This document shows positions 58,481-64,000 of a DNA stretch of 64,000 bases, piece by piece. The stretch is from Calonectria ilicicola (lineage: Eukaryota; Ascomycota; Sordariomycetes; Hypocreales; Nectriaceae). The DNA is taken from positions 4,526,001 through 4,590,000 of the forward strand of contig CP085825.1 of the NCBI GenBank assembly GCA_020809705.1. The letters are read 5' to 3'. The first letter of the stretch is position 1. The number at the start of each line of letters is the position of its first letter. The position numbers were made by a program, and so were the translations under genes. The notes below the pieces were generated by a model that made no database searches, had not been told where the DNA came from, and saw nothing but the letters and a program-made list of their open reading frames with translations.

Positions 58481-60041
58481 ACGGTGTTTAAAGAGTTGGG
58501 AAGCATAGAGTCTGCTCTTGGCTGGAGCATTCCTGCCTGGTGGATAGCTCCAGTTCACCCTCTGGCGTTTAGGAACCTGGGAAGCGTGGTATTGAGAATG
58601 TGAAGGAAATGAACAAGCTTCCGGTCAAGTCATATTCCGACGGTTGTGTTTTCGCAGACCTTGGATGTACATATTCGCTCATATTGACAATATTGTGTCA
58701 CATTCATTGGTTTGCTACATGTTGCTGTTTTTCAATCCCATGCCATCTCGTAGATACCGTAGTAGCTCTCGCCACGCAGCCTTTGCTGAGCTGTTGCAGG
58801 GCCCACATTCCGGCTACAAATGGGGAGACGCAGGAAAATGGCATATTATTCGCGCCGTGTCTCAATGCAGCGGGCCAAAAATCTTCAGGGGATCCATATT
58901 ATATTTCGTTTCCACGCACAGCTAACAGAATCTCGGTCACCAATGTGTACCTTGTTCCGCGTCTCCTACAGATGTGCGATCGGGGGCTTACGCTTTCAGG
59001 AACCTATTACCCAACCGCTGCACCCTATTGGAGGCTCCTTCTGGAGCCCGAGATCTAGCTAAATGCGGCTCATGACGAATTTGTCTGAGACTGTCATCTC
59101 CAGCGGGCCGTATCCGAAAATCCTTCAATGGGGTCACGCGACACAGCTCTGGATTTGGCACCTACGGGATTGGAAGGGCTGTCTGGAGTAAGGAGAAATT
59201 TTCTCAGGTATGGGGTAATGCGAATCACAGACGTGGTGGAGTGCATGGGGTTCGTGGTGATGATTCAAGCTGTCACCTTGTCACGGAACTTGAACGCTCA
59301 GAGTAAGATAGGTAGTCATGAACAAGCGATGCTAAGAAAAAACGCGAACAAATAAATAATCATTATCACACAGAAAACCATTGGTCAAAACTATCTTCAC
59401 TGTGACTGGTCGCTTCCCATATTACTCTAAAGGATGTACTTTACGTCTTCGTGGTCAGGTATAGGGTAATCTGCGTATTAGATCAATCGTCTGACATGGC
59501 TGTAGTTTCGAAGGGATTGGATGCAGTGTTTGACTTTTTAAGGTGTGTAGATCTTAATATAAAAAACCAACATGAAATATTAGATGCTACGAAACTTACT
59601 TGAATACTGACAGTAAGATGGCGAATGTCACAAATACAAACACCTTATCAATACATGAGCAAAGCGCATATCCACCGTTACTCAGACACGTACTTGGGCA
59701 AGAACCTTGAACCACGCAAAAATCTTAAACATTAAATTCTTCCACACACTTGGTATGATTACCACGAGAGAGCGCCCGAGTCTCCTCGAACATCAGATTA
59801 TTATTCCTCGCACCTTCTCCTTATGTATATTCTCTCACTCCTCCACATATTGGTGAGTCCATACACTGTTCAAATGGGCGTGCGCACGGACGGAAAACTC
59901 GGTTGAATGAAGGCCCCACAAAATGGCCCCACAACTCCGGGCGGCCTCCGGACTCGACCGCATACTCAACCTCCAAATACATACAAATTGCAAAAACATC
60001 GTATTTAGGAGCAGTATATACAAAAAAAAGCAAAAAGAAAA
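58481..60041. other. Intergenic between dynein light chain and tRNA-Leu
   Basis: 1.56 kb without supported genes. A 152-codon open frame (58600-59058) has no recognisable motif. The right 170 bp (about 59868-60041) is the duplicated 3' flank of the tRNA gene. Confidence 0.5.
59868..60041 (-). repeat. Duplicated 3' flank of tRNA-Leu, copy 1
   Basis: Read on the minus strand, this segment matches 61964-62160 in order: CTGCTC(C/T)TAAAT, then TGTTTTTGCAATTTG against AGTTTTTGCAATCTG, a diverged middle, and TTCAACCGAGTTTTCCGTCC then GTGCGCA at the far end. It carries no gene. It appears to be co-duplicated with the adjoining tRNA. Confidence 0.7.
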
Positions 60042-60152
60042 TGACAAGACTGGGACTCGAACCCAGGCGGATTGCTCCAGTAGAATTTTTCTCGCTTTGA
60101 GCGAGCAAGCTTGCGCTTGAGTCTACCGCCTTAACCACTCGGCCATCTTGCC
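60042..60152 (-). tRNA. tRNA-Leu (anticodon CAA), intron-containing, copy 1
   Basis: 111 nt on the minus strand. The acceptor stem pairs GGCAAGA (60152-60146) with TCTTGTC, and the discriminator is A at 60042. The A-box region TGGCCGAGTGGTTAAGG and B-box GGTTCGAGTCC are intact, and the variable arm is long, as in class II tRNAs. The anticodon stem is GTAGA/TCTAC, the loop reads CT-CAA-G, and a 30-nt intron (60115-60086) sits directly after position 37. The intron folds with the anticodon: CAAGC pairs with GCTTG around a GCAA loop, then CTCGCT-CAA-AGCGAG forms a second hairpin. Confidence 0.93.
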
Positions 60153-61852
60153 ATGGAGACCGGCAGTCATAATTCGCATTATTCGTGCACCGGGATGTCG
60201 TGGGGGGGATAGATTCTTACCCTTGGGCTCTTCATGTTTCCAGTTTGACAATTCGTAACGATTGAGGAGGGTGATCCGATACTAACAGCAATAGTCCTCT
60301 TGAGGAATTCCCTTTTAGCTATGAATAGTTACCCCTAACGATGGGTTTGTGAGTGGGGAGTGGGGAGCTCGGAACTTCTTAAGCCCCAGTGAAGGGCCAC
60401 CCGTTGTGCCATGGGCCGGGGGTTGGTGCCTGTGTGGTGACAGCGAGACAACTGAGGCGTCACCTTGCCCTTGGGAATTTCACATATATGCCAGATAATC
60501 CACGAGTATTGGACAAAGAGAGAGTAAATTGACCAGAAATTGTCTACCTGGAGAGTTACATGTTAATTCTGATATCCAAGGTGGTCCACTTACAAGTACG
60601 GTGGCTCTGGCGATAGTGACAGAGCTGGGCTTTATTTGGCCTGCGTCCCTTTCTCTACTGCTTTAACATTCGAAATTGGGCGGAACGAAGATGGCTGCGG
60701 CGCTTGATGGAGGACTAATGGTCACCACTCGATGGTGGTCAAGGATGGGGGTCGCGGGGCAGCGGAGGAAGAAGTGTCTGCCGCGGTCAGCGAAAGTGTG
60801 AGGGGGCGTCATAGATAGGCATTTGAGGATAGCTAATTCCTTGACAGTCGAGGCGGAGTTATGAAGGAATACTCACAAGAGGGATTCGTTCTGCAATAAC
60901 GATCATACTCCATAGAAGAGAAAAAAGACAAGCCGCACTTGAGGAACTGGAGGACACGGATGAAATTCCATCGGATTTCCAAAAATAGATTAGTGAGTTA
61001 GGGTAATTCGTTCAAGGATAAAAAACGATAATTGAAATGAGAAGGAATTGAAAGAATACTGCGAGTATCGACGAATATGAGCGCAAAGAAACCGAGCGGG
61101 GACGCAGCTGGAGGCCATTGACGTTATAGTTGTTTTGTATTATTTCAGCAGCCAAGCCCCAAGATCCTGACAGTGTCAGTAATAGCAATCCTCCTTACAC
61201 CGATGGCACATTTCCAAATCATAATCCATCCCAGAATACTATATCATTAGGCAGAGGTAAAGGAGGGTCAACTTTGCATCGATAGCGAAATGGACAAGGC
61301 TGTGGAAATACTGACTGTAATGCGTTGGGTGTTGTCACGGGGTTCTAAAAACATAAAGAAAACAATGTTGTTGCACTTGAACCGATGTTAAGAGGAAGAG
61401 GCGTCTGCAGAGTCAACTCAGTCAATTCTTAGGCTGCAGTTTACCACTCAAACTCAGCTGGCAGGATCATGTCAACATTCTGTGCACGGCGCTCCCACTG
61501 AAAGGGTAATTAGGATGTGCCACCATCTTGCACCGATCACAGAAGTATGGTCGCACCAGTTCATCGGCTGCCGGAACATCCTTTCTGTGTAGTTTGACGC
61601 CGTTTACAATGCTCACACCACGACATGTCAGCACAAGACACAACACTCTCATTTGTTCGTGTTGTTGGACAAGTATTGATGTTTGCGGTATCTGTCAACT
61701 AATTGCCACTGTAGCTAATATCTCATGTTGTGCTGTGTCACACACATGCTGGCTTATTGCATACATCTGTTCAACCATCCTCTCTGACCTATTGTTGTGT
61801 GATGAATGTGTGCTGTATAGTAGACAATAACCCTTCGTCTAGCATCGAACAA
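60153..61852. other. Spacer between two divergent tRNA-Leu genes
   Basis: 1.7 kb without a supported gene. The 5' flanks of the two tRNA genes are not similar to each other, unlike their 3' flanks. Confidence 0.55.
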
Positions 61853-61963
61853 GGTGAGATGGCCGAGTGGTTAAGGCGGTAGACTCAAGCGTCAGCTTGC
61901 CTGCTACAAGCAGGAAAAATTCTACTGGAGCAATCCGCCTGGGTTCGAGTCCCAGTCTCATCA
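61853..61963 (+). tRNA. tRNA-Leu (anticodon CAA), intron-containing, copy 2
   Basis: 111 nt on the plus strand. The acceptor stem pairs GGTGAGA with TCTCATC, and the discriminator is A at 61963. It differs from copy 1 by compensatory changes in that stem (C-G to T-A and A-T to G-C). The anticodon CAA is at 61886-61888 and the 30-nt intron is 61890-61919. CAAGC (61886-61890) pairs with GCTTG (61895-61899) across a GTCA loop; CCTGC pairs with GCAGG (61900-61914) across TACAA. D, variable and T arms are as in copy 1. It looks functional. Confidence 0.93.
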
Positions 61964-62160
61964 TATTATTTTTGCATCTTTTTTTTGCTAAATGCTGCTC
62001 TTAAATCTGAAGTTTTTGCAATCTGCGCAAAAAGAGGCGTGAGATTGACTGGCGGACGGACGAGCACGGAGGTTGCTCGGGGCTATGGGGCCGCTTAGTG
62101 GGTCCCGGTTGCTCTCCCGTAGTTCAACCGACTTTCCCGTCCGTGCGCAGTTTGGAAGTG
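61964..62160 (+). repeat. Duplicated 3' flank of tRNA-Leu, copy 2
   Basis: Matches the region downstream of the other tRNA (59868-60041, opposite strand). Shared landmarks are CTGCTCTTAAATC, GTTTTTGCAATCTG and GTTCAACCGACTTTCCCGTC then CGTGCGCA. The middle is diverged and slightly longer here. Confidence 0.7.
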
Positions 62161-64000
62161 GAAGCGCATTCCATGAAACCGCCTCCATTAGACACCGTAG
62201 AATTCACCACCATTGGAAACCGGATTGTTCATAGCCTAGGGGAGTTTTGTTTCTAGAAGTAGTGAAAAATAAACAACCTTGAATTCTCGGACGAACGCTT
62301 GAGCTGCGCATCGAGATCTTATTCAGAAAATCTGCTGGAAGCTGGCCACTGGAGGTAGAAGCCCACAGCAGGGCGTCCTCGCGGAGCGGGAAATTTCTAG
62401 TCCCTCTATAAAATTAGGAAAGGGAAGATAAAGAGAAAGAAATCAAGTATATCAATAAAAAGCAATCCATTTTCGATCGTACCGAGGCCCCCCCGGGAGT
62501 GGCCCTGGAGGGTTTTCAGAGGCGGAGGCGTTCCTATACTTTCACTGTACAAGAGCGTACTTAACTTGGACTGGATTAGCGAGCTAATCAGCGATGAAGC
62601 AAGATGGATAGAGTTGGATTGCTTGACACGGCACCCAAGATCATTAGTCCTGCGAGCCCGAACCATTCTTGACATGTTTTGCTTTCGTATTTCTTATAGC
62701 TATGAATCCAAGGACTGCCAGTGCTATGAAAGCATCTACCCAAGAGACGCTATTACAAACATGGCACCTCACACCAATACCGACTGAGATTATTATTATA
62801 TGCAAGTGATTGGATCTATTTTATCACATCGATTAATATTAGTAACAAGAGCTGGTATGTAAAACGGTGTTATCCAATGCACTGTTTGGGACGGCGATCG
62901 CTTGCGCCGTTTGGAGACTGCAACGTGACTGTTATATAAAGGGACACGATAGCAGCGTATTCGCACACGTAGTCGTAGTATGCATCAGTTAAAATGCTCA
63001 AAGGAGAAGGCTCAGTTCACAGAGGAATGAAATGTCGCTCATTTTATGTCTGTTGATGGCCCATCGGATGACAAGGTGAAGTATTAGGTGCAGCAAAGAA
63101 GCGACCATCGGGTTTTGTGTCTTCTTCTTTATTGGTCTAGAAGAAGAGCTTGTAGTGTGGAATATTTATCCATTATATCTTCTTTATTATTGATTTGTCG
63201 ATCGCATTGTTGCCCAGTCTCGGGAAGGCGTCGGTCTGAGGGCGAGAGAATCTGTCAGTCATCTTTTACTATCAGAAAGAATACCTTGTAACGGTTCATT
63301 GACTATCTCTCGCTGATTAATTGCTCAAGATGGGGGTTTGAACTCACGGTAGGTTTTTTGTGTCCTTTTTATTCTTGGCAGGGATCTGTCTCGGGAGACG
63401 ATCATTACCAGTAAGATGGACCTGCCATGGGAAACAAATTTATCTGCCCTTGATGTCAGGCACAAGTCACGGAGAAACCCCGAAAACCCAGAGAAATTAA
63501 GGAAACAGTAGGACGTGCTTGTACCAAATTGATCGGGGTCGGATTAAATTAGGCCATGCCATCTTGCTGAGACCGTTACAGGCTTTGAGGACGTGTATAA
63601 TCCAACTCTTGAAAGATTGTCCCCTCTCTACTTTTCGCCTACCATTTCTTGACTGCCTAATAAAAAAAAAGAAAGCATAAATAAAAAATAAATTAGATAA
63701 ATAAATATATTCTTATTAATGTTATTTATTTATTTTCAGGTGTTAAATTAATACTTTACACAGTTCTATCGTACCTAATCGGAAGATGTCACTCCCCTCT
63801 CTCCCCCATCAACCAACCCCTTTCCATGGGAATAGTGAAAGGTACCCGCCGATATCGCGTCTCTGTGTTGGCTCTTCAAGTGAAGATTTCTAGGCAACAC
63901 CACGAGGAGGTGCAGAGTCCGACTTCGTTACCCATGCTTGGGCCCCAGGCATATCATCCACACGCACCTAAAAAAAGAGCCACAATATCAAAGAAAAACC
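62161..64000. other. AT-rich right end without supported genes
   Basis: 1.8 kb. Short unsupported frames only. Contains AT-rich repeat copy C (63603-63789). The window ends inside non-coding DNA. Confidence 0.5.
63603..63789 (+). repeat. AT-rich dispersed repeat, copy C
   Basis: Plus-strand copy of the element at 25966-26137 and 29758-29932. Shared order: CTTGAAAGATTGTCCCCTCT, CCATTTCTTGACTGCCTAAT, AT-rich core with ATAAATAAAAAATAAA, GTTATTTATTTATTTTCAGG, and AGTTCTATCGTACCTAATCG at the right end. The inner right inverted-repeat arm is degraded. Confidence 0.6.

Noticed and set aside
58600..59058. 152-codon open frame downstream of the dynein light chain gene
   Set aside because: No recognisable domain, Cys-rich mixed composition, no promoter or splice context; could be chance or a remnant.

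Overview
This window looks like nuclear DNA of a filamentous ascomycete, most likely a Sordariomycete and probably Hypocreales. The evidence is the short GT-AG introns (mostly 50-140 nt) with CTAAC-type branch sites, fungal protein families (Mim2, Vtc1, acidic PNGase A, a GPI-anchored Ser/Thr-rich cysteine protein, Ahc1-type zinc finger), intron-bearing tRNA-Leu genes, and long pyrimidine-rich leaders. The taxonomic placement is inference from gene content; no species can be named. I built 21 protein-coding gene models by splicing reading frames by hand, and found two tRNA genes.

Layout. 1-15.5 kb is gene-sparse: one small conserved protein of unknown function with a His/Gln repeat (5.1 kb) and a secreted PNGase A-type amidase (8.2-10.6 kb), separated by large spacers. 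15.5-25 kb holds a MARVEL membrane protein, a small Mim2-like outer-membrane import factor divergent from eIF2 beta, and the large nucleoporin Nup133. An AT-rich spacer (25-26.8 kb) carries a degenerate repeat. 26.8-44.6 kb is the dense housekeeping core: AFG1-type ATPase, TRAPPC2L/Tca17, mitochondrial malonyl-CoA:ACP transacylase, AP-3 mu, a DUF4536/DMAC1-like protein, exosome Rrp4, an ALDH3-type fatty aldehyde dehydrogenase, mitoribosomal mS35 (Rsm24), Alg13 and Aip1. 47.9-51.6 kb has a GPI-anchored cysteine-rich cell-surface protein and an Ahc1-like C2H2 protein. 55.5-58.5 kb has Pop7/Rpp20, Vtc1 and a Tctex-type dynein light chain. 60-62 kb carries two divergently oriented tRNA-Leu(CAA) genes that share a duplicated 3' flank. 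The last 2 kb is AT-rich and contains another copy of the repeat.

How the genes relate. These are mainly independent housekeeping genes, not a pathway cluster. There is a concentration of mitochondrial functions (Mim2, AFG1, MCT1, DUF4536, mS35, and possibly the C-terminally anchored ALDH), and several gene pairs share short divergent promoters: AP-3 mu/DUF4536 at 227 bp, mS35/ALG13 at 285 bp, MIM2/eIF2 beta at about 0.8 kb and VTC1/dynein light chain at about 0.8 kb. I saw no secondary-metabolite cluster, no intact transposon, no CRISPR array and no obvious new multigene system. The most unusual signals are the inverted tRNA-Leu duplication with structurally conserved but sequence-divergent introns, the three AT-rich repeats with a short inverted repeat, and an ALG13 3' end that canonical splicing does not explain.
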